This document shows, piece after piece, positions 9,379 to 19,060 of a stretch of 64,000 nucleotides of DNA. This DNA comes from UBA1672 sp050633505. GTDB taxonomy: Bacteria > Pseudomonadota > Alphaproteobacteria > Micavibrionales > Micavibrionaceae. The DNA lies in contig JBOEGQ010000013.1 in the NCBI GenBank assembly GCA_050633505.1, forward strand, positions 1-64,000, written 5' to 3'. Within the stretch, counting starts at the first letter, position 1. Each line of letters begins with the position of its first letter. The notes beneath the pieces are model-generated. The model ran no database searches and was not told where the DNA came from. It saw nothing but the letters and a program-made list of their open reading frames with translations. A program made the position numbers and the translations under genes.

Positions 9379-9894
9379 TTAAGGTTTGATGCCCATTGGT
9401 TTTTGTTGAACTTTAAATCCTTTTTTACCAACGCGCCCTTTGCGTCCCCCGCGTCCGCCAGAACTTCTGTCTGTGAGGTGTTCATCGATCATCTCTTCAA
9501 TATCGGGAATTTCTTCCATTTGCAGAGCGCCGATGAAAAGGCAAAAGAAATCTGCACCACGTTCACCCCAGTTATAAATTTCATTTGTAAGGCGTTGTCC
9601 TTTAGCGAGAAGGAATTCGGCAGACCATAAATTATCGCGTGAGGGTTTAAAACGCATAAAGAAAACCTGTTGTGGTCCACCGTAGCTGTCTTCATCCTCA
9701 TAGCGTGAATCAACCTCATCATGGAGAAACTGAATCTCTGCTTCAACGTCTTCTGCGCCAGGGCCTACGCGCACTTCTGCGCTGCACGTAAGGCCTCGCT
9801 CTTCATCATATACAAACCATGGTCTCGTCTCATAAGGAGATAAGATATGTCCGACACCAAGTTTGCTCATTAAATCATTATATTGAACACGCAT
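9379..9894 (-). CDS. Hypothetical protein with basic Gly/Arg tail
   Basis: 171 residues, soluble, no signal peptide. The central part alternates charged and aromatic residues (FVYDEERGLTC, QQVFFMRFKPSR). The last 30 residues are rich in Gly, Arg and Lys (GGRGGRKGRVGKKG), which suggests nucleic-acid contact or simple disorder. An internal ATG nine codons in (MSKLGVGH) is an alternative start, and no strong ribosome site settles the choice. It is convergent with the terD-like gene. I do not recognise the family. Confidence 0.6.
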   Translation of the reverse strand: MRVQYNDLMSKLGVGHILSPYETRPWFVYDEERGLTCSAEVRVGPGAEDVEAEIQFLHDEVDSRYEDEDSYGGPQQVFFMRFKPSRDNLWSAEFLLAKGQRLTNEIYNWGERGADFFCLFIGALQMEEIPDIEEMIDEHLTDRSSGGRGGRKGRVGKKGFKVQQKPMGIKP

Positions 9895-10065
9895 TAGACC
9901 ATCATAGTTACTTATTGTAATAAGGTGAATACAAAAAAACGTATGTTTTTATAATTATCTGAATTTTGTTAAGTTTTCATTGTCTGAATTCCTGTTATAA
10001 GTAATTGTTAAGGGAGTGAGACGGTCTTTCTTGAGTTCTATAAAACTGATCATCAAAACAGAAGG

Positions 10066-11136
10066 ATGAATATTTTGCAGCACAGAGTTTTATCAGGGAT
10101 TTTTACAGTATTCTTGGTATCAATATGGTGTTTTTCTTTAAGTGCTACGGTGTATGCGCAAGAGGACATCACGGGAAATGTACGTGTTTCGGATCATACA
10201 AATCTGTTGATGGGGCAAGACAAAATCACATTATGGGGAATTACACCGATTGATTTCAGTGAAGCTGCTTTTCTGAATTTGCAGGCCAGATCCGCGTTGG
10301 AAGAGAAAATCGGGCGTGCGAAAGTTTCCTGTACGATTAAGAAACGTGTGGCAGATGCCTTGTATGCGCAATGCATTAATGTGGCAGAGCGGGATCTAAG
10401 TTTGTTCTTGTTACAGCAAGGCTTTGTGACGGCCGATCGAGATGCAATATACCAAACGGTTTATGAAGCACCATATTTAAATGCTGAAAAGCTTGCGCAG
10501 GATAATCAAATCGGGGTGTGGGATGCCTCTCATCAAAATACTGCCTCTTCTGAAGAGGGTCGTGATTTGATTATTAGCGCCTCTTTACTGGCGGCATTTT
10601 TCTTACTCGTCCTTGTGGCGTTTTCATTTTATATTATGCGCGGGTTTGGACGTGTAATTGATGCGCAAAACCAGACCGTTGATTTGGCAAGTAAAGAGCG
10701 TGCGCTAAGGGATAAAGAAAAATATATTATTGCTTCAATGCTTGATGCAGAAATTCAATCTAATAAAGCCAAAATCGAAGCATATTTGACAATTTATGAG
10801 GAAATGCTGAGTGAATTTTCAGACTCAGATAAGGTGTCACAATACCAGAAAACAGGTGAGGTCGTTCAAAAGCAGCCTGCATTGGGGCGTTCTGTCTTTG
10901 ATGGTAATACCAATAAGTTAGAATTATTGGGAGCCAATTTGGCGAGTGAGTTGATTCATTATTATGCGCGGATTAAAACAGCGCCTGATTATACCGAGAT
11001 TACACCGGAAATGTCCAAAGAGGATGCACAGAAAACCGTTGGTGAAGCTATAGAACAGGCGCAGAAATTGGACGTTATTTCAACGCGTTTGCTTTCCCGA
11101 TTTGTTGACTATGCGTTGGTTAAGCGAGATCAGTAA
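10066..11136 (+). CDS. Membrane-anchored nuclease-fold (SNase-like) protein
   Basis: 356 residues. A signal peptide (about 1-30, ending VYAQE) is followed by a domain resembling thermonuclease folds: ITGNVRVSDHTNLLM then ITLWGITPIDF aligns with the VxDGDT...VRLxGIDAPE pattern, and IGVW near residue 153 matches the family's closing motif. Catalytic Asp/Arg/Glu positions are not conserved (DHTN for DGDT, LWG for RLxG, PID for APE), so nuclease activity is doubtful. A membrane helix at about 172-194 and a roughly 160-residue helical cytoplasmic part follow. Tail-to-tail with xseA. Confidence 0.6.
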   Translation: MNILQHRVLSGIFTVFLVSIWCFSLSATVYAQEDITGNVRVSDHTNLLMGQDKITLWGITPIDFSEAAFLNLQARSALEEKIGRAKVSCTIKKRVADALYAQCINVAERDLSLFLLQQGFVTADRDAIYQTVYEAPYLNAEKLAQDNQIGVWDASHQNTASSEEGRDLIISASLLAAFFLLVLVAFSFYIMRGFGRVIDAQNQTVDLASKERALRDKEKYIIASMLDAEIQSNKAKIEAYLTIYEEMLSEFSDSDKVSQYQKTGEVVQKQPALGRSVFDGNTNKLELLGANLASELIHYYARIKTAPDYTEITPEMSKEDAQKTVGEAIEQAQKLDVISTRLLSRFVDYALVKRDQ

Positions 11137-11142
11137 TCCGGT

Positions 11143-12675
11143 TTATTCGAATAATGATCCTTGACCGGGTTTTGTTTTTGTCGGTCTGTCTGCTTTGTTC
11201 CTGTTTTTCACGATTGTTGCATCAACGCGTTTATTGTTATGGAACTGTAATTGTATATCCGCGCCGTTTGATAGGTTCTCTGCAGTTGTGACGGGTGTAT
11301 TGTTTTGATCACGTACAACCACATAACCACGTTTTAAGACGTTCTCAAATGATAGGAGCTCTAACTTATCACAAGCGTTTTGTAAGCTTATCTGCTTTTT
11401 ATCTGCCGTACGTGTGGTGAAATCTTTTAATTTCTCACTATAGCGATTGAGGGTGTGTTGTGCATTATTCATTTGTGTGTGTGGTGGAATCAAAAGCCGT
11501 GATTTTTGTGTCAGGGTATTTGATTTTTTCATTAAAAACTGGGCGAAGGCGCTATCTGAACGTGTTTTTATATTCTCAAGTTTTGATCGCTTTGATTCAA
11601 TCAATTGTGCAGGATGCGTTAGTCTCGATCCTTGAACTGTAATATGGTGTTTTTTATCTGCGGTGATTTTCTCAATTGTGTGGTTAAGCTGATCGGAAAT
11701 ACGATCGAGATGCTGCGTTTTTAGCTCTAGTAGTTTCTGGGGGTCACCAAGCCGTGCACTTGCCGCGTCTAATTTATGCTTCTTTTCTGTGAGGAGGCGG
11801 CTCACTGATTTCAGGAGGCGCTGCTCATTATCTGCGACTTGCGCAATTAAATTTATACGTACAGGTACGGCTTTTTCCGCTGCTCCTGTTGGGGTTGGTG
11901 CACGTAAATCTGCAACATGATCAATCAGGGTTGTGTCTGTTTCATGTCCGATTGCAGAAATAATGGGGATGGGACATTGTGCGGCGGCACGTACAACGCC
12001 TTCTTCGTTAAATGGCATAAGATCTTCTAATGATCCGCCGCCACGGGCAACGATTAACGTGTGCGGTCTTTGGTCTTCCGGTAATTGACTAAATCCGTTA
12101 ATGGCGTTTTCGATTTCTTGCGCGGCGCCATCACCTTGTACTTTTACCGGCCAGATAGTGACGTGACGGGGAAAGCGGTCTGATAGCCTGTGTAGAATAT
12201 CACGAATCACGGCGCCGGTTGGTGACGTGACCACACCAATGCGTTCAGGTAAGAAGGGAATGACTTTCTTTCTCTCCGGTGCGAATAAACCTTCTGCGGC
12301 AAGTTTCTTTTTCCGCTCTTCCAACATCTTGAGAAGGGCACCTTCCCCGGCAAGTTCCATCGATTCGATGATAAGCTGATAATTAGATCGGGCGGGATAT
12401 GTTGTGATTTTACCTGTGCAGATAACTTCAAGCCCTTCCTCGGGCTTTATGCTGAGTTTGGATAAAACACCTTTCCAGCATATAGCATCAATGACAGACT
12501 GGTCGTCTTTCAGGCTTGTATAAAGGTGGCCTGATTTTGGAATGGAAATGCGTGAGATCTCTCCACGCACCCGTACGCGCCCATAGTTTTCTTCAAGCGT
12601 ACGTTTTAATGAAAACGCCAGTTCGGAAACGGAAAAATCAGGTACATTGCTGCGTAATGGTAATTCTTGGCTCAT
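11143..12675 (-). CDS. xseA: Exodeoxyribonuclease VII large subunit
   Basis: 510 residues, normal for XseA. The N-terminal OB fold contains VRVRGEISRISIPKSGHLYT at about residues 35-54. The catalytic domain shows GVVTSPTGAVIRDI, then LIVARGGGSLEDLMPFNEE and SAIGHETDTTLIDHVAD, and a long coiled-coil region follows. With the small subunit XseB (not in this window) it degrades single-stranded DNA. Only 60 bases separate it from the divergent putA, which must contain both promoters. Confidence 0.96.
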   Translation of the reverse strand: MSQELPLRSNVPDFSVSELAFSLKRTLEENYGRVRVRGEISRISIPKSGHLYTSLKDDQSVIDAICWKGVLSKLSIKPEEGLEVICTGKITTYPARSNYQLIIESMELAGEGALLKMLEERKKKLAAEGLFAPERKKVIPFLPERIGVVTSPTGAVIRDILHRLSDRFPRHVTIWPVKVQGDGAAQEIENAINGFSQLPEDQRPHTLIVARGGGSLEDLMPFNEEGVVRAAAQCPIPIISAIGHETDTTLIDHVADLRAPTPTGAAEKAVPVRINLIAQVADNEQRLLKSVSRLLTEKKHKLDAASARLGDPQKLLELKTQHLDRISDQLNHTIEKITADKKHHITVQGSRLTHPAQLIESKRSKLENIKTRSDSAFAQFLMKKSNTLTQKSRLLIPPHTQMNNAQHTLNRYSEKLKDFTTRTADKKQISLQNACDKLELLSFENVLKRGYVVVRDQNNTPVTTAENLSNGADIQLQFHNNKRVDATIVKNRNKADRPTKTKPGQGSLFE

Positions 12676-12735
12676 ATTGTGAAATATAATTGTAAAAGAG
12701 AGGAAATTCTACCCTTCTCATGATATGATATACAG

Positions 12736-15735
12736 ATGATTTATCCTTTTTCTTCTTATTTATATAAATGTGAGAATAAAACGGTTGAAGAACTGCTTGG
12801 TCGTTTGGTTTGGGATGATCAAAAAGCATCTGCAATCTGTTCTGCCGCTACTGATCTGGTAAAGGATGTACGCCGGAAAAAAGGCCGTGGAAAGCAGTTA
12901 GAGGCTTTTTTACAGGAATTTTCTTTAAACACGGATGAGGGGTTGGCACTTATGTGCCTTGCGGAGGCGCTTCTACGTATTCCCGATTCCTATACAGCAA
13001 ATATGTTGATCAAAGATAAGGTTGTGGCCGTAAATTGGTTGCAGCAACAAGGTGCTTCACGGGATTGGATGGCGAAGGTTGCCGGTATGGGATTGGCGAT
13101 TACCCGAAAAACACTTGATAGTGCGTTTTCAAAATTGGGAGAGCCCCTTATTCGTGAGGCAATGGCGCGTGCCATGCAAATGATGGGTAAGCATTTTGTC
13201 CTGGGCTCTGATATAAAGGATGCACTCTTTAACGCACAGGTATGGCAGCAAAAAAGATACCGCGTGTCTTATGATATTCTTGGAGAAGCTGCGCGTGATA
13301 GGGAAACAGCCAGAGAATATTTTAATGCGTACAGTCTGGCGATTGATGAAATTGCTGCGCGTGATTGTGAAATAAAGCGTGATATTCATAATAAATCGGG
13401 GATTTCCGTTAAATTATCGGCGTTGCACCCCAGATATGAATATGCGCAAAAGGGGCATGCTCTTCCGGAAATTGCCGAGATGTTAAAGGCGCTTTGTATA
13501 AAGGCGGCGCATTACGATATTCCATTAACAATTGACGCGGAAGAGGTGAGGCGACTCGATCTGTCTATTGAGATCTTTGAAGCTGTTCTTTCAGATGATG
13601 CATTAAACGGTTGGAACGGGTTTGGTCTTGCGGTTCAAGCCTATCAAAAACGTAGTGTACCTCTTATTGAGTATGTTGCAAAAATGGCAAGGGATTATGG
13701 GCGTCAAGTGCAAGTACGTCTTGTTAAGGGCGCATATTGGGATAGTGAAATTAAACGTGCGCAAGTTGATGGTGTTGATGGCTATCCGGTTTTTACACGC
13801 AAATCAAATACGGACTTATCTTATCTGGTTTGTGCGCAAATTTTGTTTGAAAATAGTGATGTTCTTTATCCCATGTTTGCCACGCATAATGCACATAGCA
13901 TTGTAGCCATAAAGCATATGGCGGTCGATAAACCCTATGAGTTCCAACGTTTGCACGGAATGGGCGAGGCTGTGTACGCGCATATTATGGAGGAAAACCC
14001 CGATATTCGGGTTAGTATCTACGCACCTGTTGGCCCGCATAAAGATCTCTTGCCATATCTTGTGCGTAGATTGTTGGAAAATGGTGCGAATTCGTCCTTT
14101 GTGAATCAATTATTAGACCCTGCAATTCCCCCTCAAAACATTGTGCGTGATCCTGTTTCTATTGTTCGATCACATGATAATCATTGCCATCCGTCTATTG
14201 CTTTACCGCGCCATATTTTTGGACAAAAAAGGCTAAATTCAAGAGGGGTTGATCTGAGTGATAGCCGCTATGCGCAAGAGGTAGAGCGTGATATATCCTC
14301 TTATAATTCTGACATGGTTGCGTGCTCAATTATTGATGGGCAGAGGCTTTCATCTATTGATGATACTTGTATTGATCCGGTCTTTTGTTCTTTGCGTGCC
14401 GGTTTTGCCGAGTGGCAGGAAAAAGGCGGTGTGGCTCGTGCCGATATTCTAGACCGTTTTGCCGATATTCTAGAGGAAAATTACGAACAGCTTATGGCTG
14501 TTTTAGTGAAAGAGGGTGGAAAAACCATTGCGGATGCGCGTGATGAGGTGCGTGAGACGATTGATTTCGCGCGTTACTATGCAATGTATGCGCGTCAGGA
14601 CTTTGACCCTAACGGGGTTATAATGCCCGGCTATACGGGTGAGGAAAACAGATTAACCTTGCAGGGGCGTGGAGTTTTTGTGTGTATCAGTCCATGGAAC
14701 TTTCCGCTTGCTATCTTTGCTGGGCAGACTTGCGCGGCATTGGTTGCTGGAAATGCCGTTATTGCAAAGCCTGCGTCGCAGACTCGTTATATTGCTATGC
14801 GCTGCGTACAGCTCTTATTTGAGGCGGGTGTGCCACATAATGTTCTGTGTCTGTTGTTGGGTAATGGTGCGTTTGCCTCTGAAGTTCTGAAACATAAAGA
14901 GGTGGGTGGTGTTGCATTTACCGGATCTACGGCAACGGCAAAACATATTCAAAGAATATTGGTAGAGCATAATGATGCAATTGTACCTTTGATCGCCGAA
15001 ACAGGCGGACAAAATGCGATGATTGTTGATAGTTCGGCATTGCCTGAACAGGTTGTCGATGATGTGTTGTTAAGTGCATTCGGATCGGCGGGGCAAAGGT
15101 GTTCTGCTCTTCGTGTATTGTATGTGCAAGAAGAGATTGCGGATCGTGTTATTTCTTTACTGCAGGGAGCCATGGCGGAGTTAATTGTCGATTGTCCCGC
15201 ATCTTTATTGGCTGATATTGGTTATATTATTGATACGGAAGCAAAAAAAGAACTGGATAAGCATGTTGAGTATATATCCAAGGTGGGGGATCTTATTGCG
15301 CGTACCCCTCTAAAGGGGCGGCATGAGCGTCTTTTTGCGCCATGTGCGTATGAAATATCTGACCTTGGTTTGCTAAAGGAAGAGGTGTTTGGCCCTGTTT
15401 TGCATGTCATACGTTATCGCGCGGATACGATAAGACATGTCATTTCCCAGATTAATGGCGCCGGATACGGCCTTACATGCGGAATACATAGTCGCATTTC
15501 AATGCAGTATGAAAAGCTATCTCGTAAAATTGATGCAGGGAATATTTATATTAACCGTTCTATGACAGGTGCGGTTGTCGGAGTGCAACCTTTCGGTGGA
15601 ATGGGTTTGTCCGGTACGGGGCCTAAGGCAGGTGGGCCACACTATCTGCGTGCTTTTGCGGTTGAAAAACTTGTCTCTACCGATACAACTGCCTCCGGTG
15701 GGAATGCCAGCTTGATTTCTTTAGATGGTGAATAG
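12736..15735 (+). CDS. putA: Bifunctional proline dehydrogenase / L-glutamate-5-semialdehyde dehydrogenase PutA
   Basis: 999 residues. Oxidises proline to glutamate in two steps. The FAD-dependent proline dehydrogenase domain lies at about 150-460 (VKLSALHPRYEYAQ, RLVKGAYWDSEIKRAQ), the aldehyde dehydrogenase domain at about 530-980, with catalytic Glu in AETGGQNAMIVDSS and Cys in SAGQRCSALRVLY. It has no N-terminal ribbon-helix-helix domain, so it is probably not the autorepressor form. The ribosome site before the ATG at 12736 is weak. The product glutamate could feed the NAD-glutamate dehydrogenase further along the window. Confidence 0.95.
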   Translation: MIYPFSSYLYKCENKTVEELLGRLVWDDQKASAICSAATDLVKDVRRKKGRGKQLEAFLQEFSLNTDEGLALMCLAEALLRIPDSYTANMLIKDKVVAVNWLQQQGASRDWMAKVAGMGLAITRKTLDSAFSKLGEPLIREAMARAMQMMGKHFVLGSDIKDALFNAQVWQQKRYRVSYDILGEAARDRETAREYFNAYSLAIDEIAARDCEIKRDIHNKSGISVKLSALHPRYEYAQKGHALPEIAEMLKALCIKAAHYDIPLTIDAEEVRRLDLSIEIFEAVLSDDALNGWNGFGLAVQAYQKRSVPLIEYVAKMARDYGRQVQVRLVKGAYWDSEIKRAQVDGVDGYPVFTRKSNTDLSYLVCAQILFENSDVLYPMFATHNAHSIVAIKHMAVDKPYEFQRLHGMGEAVYAHIMEENPDIRVSIYAPVGPHKDLLPYLVRRLLENGANSSFVNQLLDPAIPPQNIVRDPVSIVRSHDNHCHPSIALPRHIFGQKRLNSRGVDLSDSRYAQEVERDISSYNSDMVACSIIDGQRLSSIDDTCIDPVFCSLRAGFAEWQEKGGVARADILDRFADILEENYEQLMAVLVKEGGKTIADARDEVRETIDFARYYAMYARQDFDPNGVIMPGYTGEENRLTLQGRGVFVCISPWNFPLAIFAGQTCAALVAGNAVIAKPASQTRYIAMRCVQLLFEAGVPHNVLCLLLGNGAFASEVLKHKEVGGVAFTGSTATAKHIQRILVEHNDAIVPLIAETGGQNAMIVDSSALPEQVVDDVLLSAFGSAGQRCSALRVLYVQEEIADRVISLLQGAMAELIVDCPASLLADIGYIIDTEAKKELDKHVEYISKVGDLIARTPLKGRHERLFAPCAYEISDLGLLKEEVFGPVLHVIRYRADTIRHVISQINGAGYGLTCGIHSRISMQYEKLSRKIDAGNIYINRSMTGAVVGVQPFGGMGLSGTGPKAGGPHYLRAFAVEKLVSTDTTASGGNASLISLDGE

Positions 15736-15767
15736 GCCTTTGTAAGGCTTTGTGTCTTGTTTTTTTG
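15734..15767 (+). terminator. Possible terminator after putA
   Basis: AGGCCTT pairs with AAGGCTT (one G-T pair) around a three-base loop. A T-rich tail ending in seven T follows about ten bases later. Confidence 0.4.
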
Positions 15768-15819
15768 TTTGTGCGTGCTATGAAGATGTCTGATCTTTTA
15801 GGAATAGCAGGAGCACAAA

Positions 15820-17115
15820 ATGAAGATTTTATTGATCGGTTCAGGTGGACGAGAGCATGCATTGGCTTGGAAACTGGTTCAATCTGATAAGTGTACGTCC
15901 CTTTATTGTGCCCCCGGTAATGCCGGTATTGCACAGCAGGCTGAATGTGTTCCTATTCAAGTGTCCGAAATTGATAAGCTTGTCTCCTTTGCGCAAGAGA
16001 ATGATATTGATCTTGTGATTGTTGGGCCGGAAAATCCATTGGTTGACGGTGTATCTGATGCAATGAAGGCAGCAGGAATTGATGTTTTTGGCCCGTCGTC
16101 TAAGGCCGCAGAACTTGAGGGATCAAAAGGGTTTATGAAGGATCTTTGCGCAAAATACAATATTCCATCAGCCAAATATGGCCGATTTACAAAGCTGGAC
16201 GAAGCCAGAAAATTTATCCTTGAAACAGGGGCTCCTATTGTTGTGAAGACAGATGGTCTGGCAGCAGGAAAAGGTGTGATCATTTGTGAAAACACAGATC
16301 AGGCAATTGAGGCGGCATCTGATATGTTATCAGGTACTGCATTTGGTGCGGCTGGTCATGAGGTGGTTATTGAAGAGTTTCTTGAAGGCGAAGAGGTCAG
16401 TTTTTTTGCGCTTGCAGATGGAAAAACGATACTTCCCTTAACCTCAGCGCAGGATCATAAGCGTGTTGGTGATGGTGATACAGGCCTGAATACCGGAGGT
16501 ATGGGCGCGTATAGTCCTGCCCATTTCATGACAAAGGATCTGGAACAGCAAATTATTACAAAACTGATTGAGCCAACAATTAAAGGCATGGCCGCGGAAG
16601 GTTGTCCGTTTACAGGCGTCTTATTTGCAGGAATTATGGTTAAAGACGGGGTGGCAACCCTGTTGGAGCATAACGTACGTTTTGGTGATCCGGAATGTCA
16701 GGCCTTAATGATGCGTTTGCAAGGCGATTTGGTTGATATTTTACAAGCTGCTGCGCAAGGGCGGCTTGATGAGGTTAAAGATCAGGTGAGTTGGTCTAAT
16801 GAGCCTGCCATGTGCGTTGTTATGGCGGCAGAAGGATATCCCGGGTCCTATGAAAAGAATACAGAGATTAAGGGACTGGATGCTGCGAATGCCGTTGAAG
16901 ATGCGTACGTATTTCATGCCGGTACAGCCAAAGGTGAAAATGGCGAAATATTGAGCGTTGGCGGACGTGTTCTGGGTGTGACAGCAAAGGGTGCAACCAT
17001 TGCCGAAGCGCAGAAAAAGGCGTATGTGTCTGTTGATGCGATTGATTGGCCCAAAGGGTTCTGCCGAAGTGATATTGGCTGGCGCGCCTTAAAGGCAGAG
17101 GAAGACGCAGCATAA
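15820..17115 (+). CDS. purD: Phosphoribosylamine-glycine ligase (GAR synthetase)
   Basis: 431 residues, full length. ATP-grasp enzyme of purine synthesis joining glycine to phosphoribosylamine. Visible signatures: N-terminal LLIGSGGREHALAWKL, then ADGLAAGKGV-type ATP loop (TDGLAAGKGVIICE) at about 146-159, DHKRVGDGDTGLNTGGMGAY at about 211-230, and VRFGDPECQ at about 286-294. The AGGAG ribosome site sits just before the ATG. It ends one base before the stop codon of the convergent tadA. Confidence 0.97.
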   Translation: MKILLIGSGGREHALAWKLVQSDKCTSLYCAPGNAGIAQQAECVPIQVSEIDKLVSFAQENDIDLVIVGPENPLVDGVSDAMKAAGIDVFGPSSKAAELEGSKGFMKDLCAKYNIPSAKYGRFTKLDEARKFILETGAPIVVKTDGLAAGKGVIICENTDQAIEAASDMLSGTAFGAAGHEVVIEEFLEGEEVSFFALADGKTILPLTSAQDHKRVGDGDTGLNTGGMGAYSPAHFMTKDLEQQIITKLIEPTIKGMAAEGCPFTGVLFAGIMVKDGVATLLEHNVRFGDPECQALMMRLQGDLVDILQAAAQGRLDEVKDQVSWSNEPAMCVVMAAEGYPGSYEKNTEIKGLDAANAVEDAYVFHAGTAKGENGEILSVGGRVLGVTAKGATIAEAQKKAYVSVDAIDWPKGFCRSDIGWRALKAEEDAA

Positions 17116-17116
17116 A

Positions 17117-17584
17117 TTAACGCCTTGCCTTAAAGAAGTCTTTCAGGATTTTACCACATTCTTCATTATGTAAACCGTGATGTACGTCTGGTTTATGGTG
17201 ACATGTCGGTTGTTTATAGAAGGTTCCCCCATGCAAGATGCCGCCGCCTTTAGGATCAATTGCCCCAATGACAACGCGTTTGATACGTGCAAAAGAGATC
17301 GCCGCCGTGCACATCGTACATGGTTCTAGGGTGATATATAATGTCGTATTGGGAATACGTTGTGCGTTGGCTTTTGCGCAAGCCTCCCGAATGCATAGTA
17401 TCTCTGCGTGGGCAGTTGGGTCGTTCTGTTCACGCGTACGGTTTCCCTGACGTGATAAAATTTCACCTTTGTTATCAACAAGCACAGCACCTATGGGAAC
17501 TTCGTCACGCATTTGTGCTTTATTTGCCTCTTCCAATGCGATGCGCATATAGGTATGGTCTTGGTTTGTGAAAGGATCAGTCAT
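17117..17584 (-). CDS. tadA: tRNA-specific adenosine deaminase
   Basis: 155 residues from the ATG at 17584. It deaminates the wobble adenosine of tRNA-Arg(ACG) to inosine. The zinc site is complete: HAE within PTAHAEILCIREA and PCTMC within EPCTMCTAAI, with IGAVLV in front. I reject the longer open frame to 17749 because it runs antisense to rluB and would add an unrelated N-terminus. The start codon overlaps the ATG of rluB on the other strand: both lie in the CATG at 17582-17585. Confidence 0.93.
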   Translation of the reverse strand: MTDPFTNQDHTYMRIALEEANKAQMRDEVPIGAVLVDNKGEILSRQGNRTREQNDPTAHAEILCIREACAKANAQRIPNTTLYITLEPCTMCTAAISFARIKRVVIGAIDPKGGGILHGGTFYKQPTCHHKPDVHHGLHNEECGKILKDFFKARR

Positions 17585-18503
17585 GAGTGAAGAAAACCAT
17601 AAAGGTGAGCGGATTGCAAAGAGAATAGCACGTGCAGGTATTTGTTCACGTAGAGATGCAGAAAAACGTATTGAACAGGGGCGTGTACATGTAAATGGCA
17701 AGGTTATTGACTCGCCTGCTCTTAATGTTACCGATGAAGATAGGATCAAGGTTGACGGGAAAGCTTTGCCTGAGGTCGAGCATACGCGTTTGTTCTTGTA
17801 TCATAAGCCGCCCGGTCTGGTCACAACACATAAGGATGACCGTGGGCGGGCAACGGTATTTGATGAGTTGCCGGATTATATGCCACGTGTTGTTAGTGTT
17901 GGTCGATTGGATTTAAACACAGAGGGGCTTCTTCTCCTGACCAATGACGGTGGGTTATCGCGCTTTTTAGAGTTGCCGACAACAGGGTGGAAAAGACGTT
18001 ATCGCGTACGCGTGAATGGAAAAGTAAATGAAAAGCGCCTTAAATCCTTGAAAAACGGTATTACTGTTGAGGGGGTACGTTATAAATCAATTGATGCGAT
18101 TTTAGATCCAACGCCAGAGGGAAAGGAAGACTCAAGTGCCAATTCATGGATAACAGTGACCATTACCGAAGGAAAAAATCGTGAGATTCGCCGTGTTATG
18201 GAGGCGCTTGGCCTGAAGGTTACACGGTTGATACGTACAGATTATGGGCCCTTTACTTTAGGGAAAATGAATAGAGGTGTGGTTGAGGAAGTTAATACAC
18301 GTCTTTTAAATACGCATTTATCCGGGTATATGAAAGAAAAAGGTATAGAAAAACCACCGCAGTCAAGTTCTGATCGGTCAAAGAACGTACAGGGAAAAAA
18401 TCAGAAATTTTCAAAAAATAAGGGTAAAAACGACTTTAAAACGAGAAAGTTCTCTCAAAACAGTACTAAAAATTCAAAATTTTCGAAAAAAGATAAAAAA
18501 TGA
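17583..18503 (+). CDS. rluB: 23S rRNA pseudouridine synthase (RluB/RluE-RsuA family)
   Basis: 306 residues from the ATG at 17583. An S4 RNA-binding domain opens the protein (IARAGICSRRDAEKRIEQG), and the synthase domain has the catalytic-loop motif GRLDLNTEGLLLLTNDG at about 107-123. The last 60 residues are a Lys/Ser/Asn-rich disordered tail common in this family. RluB is the best guess among RsuA-family members. The GTG five codons upstream is possible, but AAAGGAT fits the ATG. The stop overlaps rsmD by ATGA, so the two are translationally coupled. Confidence 0.9.
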   Translation: MSEENHKGERIAKRIARAGICSRRDAEKRIEQGRVHVNGKVIDSPALNVTDEDRIKVDGKALPEVEHTRLFLYHKPPGLVTTHKDDRGRATVFDELPDYMPRVVSVGRLDLNTEGLLLLTNDGGLSRFLELPTTGWKRRYRVRVNGKVNEKRLKSLKNGITVEGVRYKSIDAILDPTPEGKEDSSANSWITVTITEGKNREIRRVMEALGLKVTRLIRTDYGPFTLGKMNRGVVEEVNTRLLNTHLSGYMKEKGIEKPPQSSSDRSKNVQGKNQKFSKNKGKNDFKTRKFSQNSTKNSKFSKKDKK

Positions 18504-19060
18504 GAATTGTGTCCGGGATATATGGTGGGCGTAAATTACAGGTTCCGGACGGGCGTGATATCCGTCCGACCAGTGATAAAGTGCGTAGTGCGGTATTTAA
18601 TATGCTGCAGGCACGTAATGCGATAAGTGGTTCTTATGTTTTGGATGGATTTTGCGGAACGGGCGCTCTGGGATTTGAGGCACTCTCTCGTGGGGCAGAT
18701 CATTGTAGCTTTTTTGATATGTCCCGTGTCTCCCTTTCTTTGGCGCAAGAAAATGCGCAGATCTTATCCGCACAGGATCAGTGTTCTTTCTTTTCAAAAG
18801 ATATAACTAAAATAGGTGCAAGAGGTGAGGCGCAACAGGCATTCGATTTGGTATTTCTTGACCCACCATATCACAAGAGCCTTGTTCCGGTTGCAATGCA
18901 GCGTTTGGCAGAGCAAGGATGGTTATCAGATCAGGCATGGGTTGTTTGCGAGACAGAAAAAAATGCACATATCCCTTCGGTTACAGGGTTTGAATGTGAC
19001 AGTGAAAAGACGTACGGGCAGATTTATATAACGTTGTTTCAATATACACAGATGCCCTAA
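18500..19060 (+). CDS. rsmD: 16S rRNA (guanine966-N2)-methyltransferase RsmD
   Basis: 186 residues. SAM-dependent methyltransferase of the 30S subunit. N-terminal SGIYGGRKLQVPDGRDIRPT is the family opener, VLDGFCGTGALGFEALSRGA is the SAM-binding motif, and VFLDPPYHK is the catalytic DPPY motif of N6/N2 methyltransferases. It starts inside the rluB stop (ATGA) and its own stop shares CTAA with the stop of uppP on the opposite strand. Confidence 0.96.
   Translation: MRIVSGIYGGRKLQVPDGRDIRPTSDKVRSAVFNMLQARNAISGSYVLDGFCGTGALGFEALSRGADHCSFFDMSRVSLSLAQENAQILSAQDQCSFFSKDITKIGARGEAQQAFDLVFLDPPYHKSLVPVAMQRLAEQGWLSDQAWVVCETEKNAHIPSVTGFECDSEKTYGQIYITLFQYTQMP

Noticed and set aside
17585..17749. Longer N-terminus for tadA
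   Set aside because: The extension runs antisense over rluB and has no similarity to TadA; the ATG at 17584 gives a normal-length enzyme.
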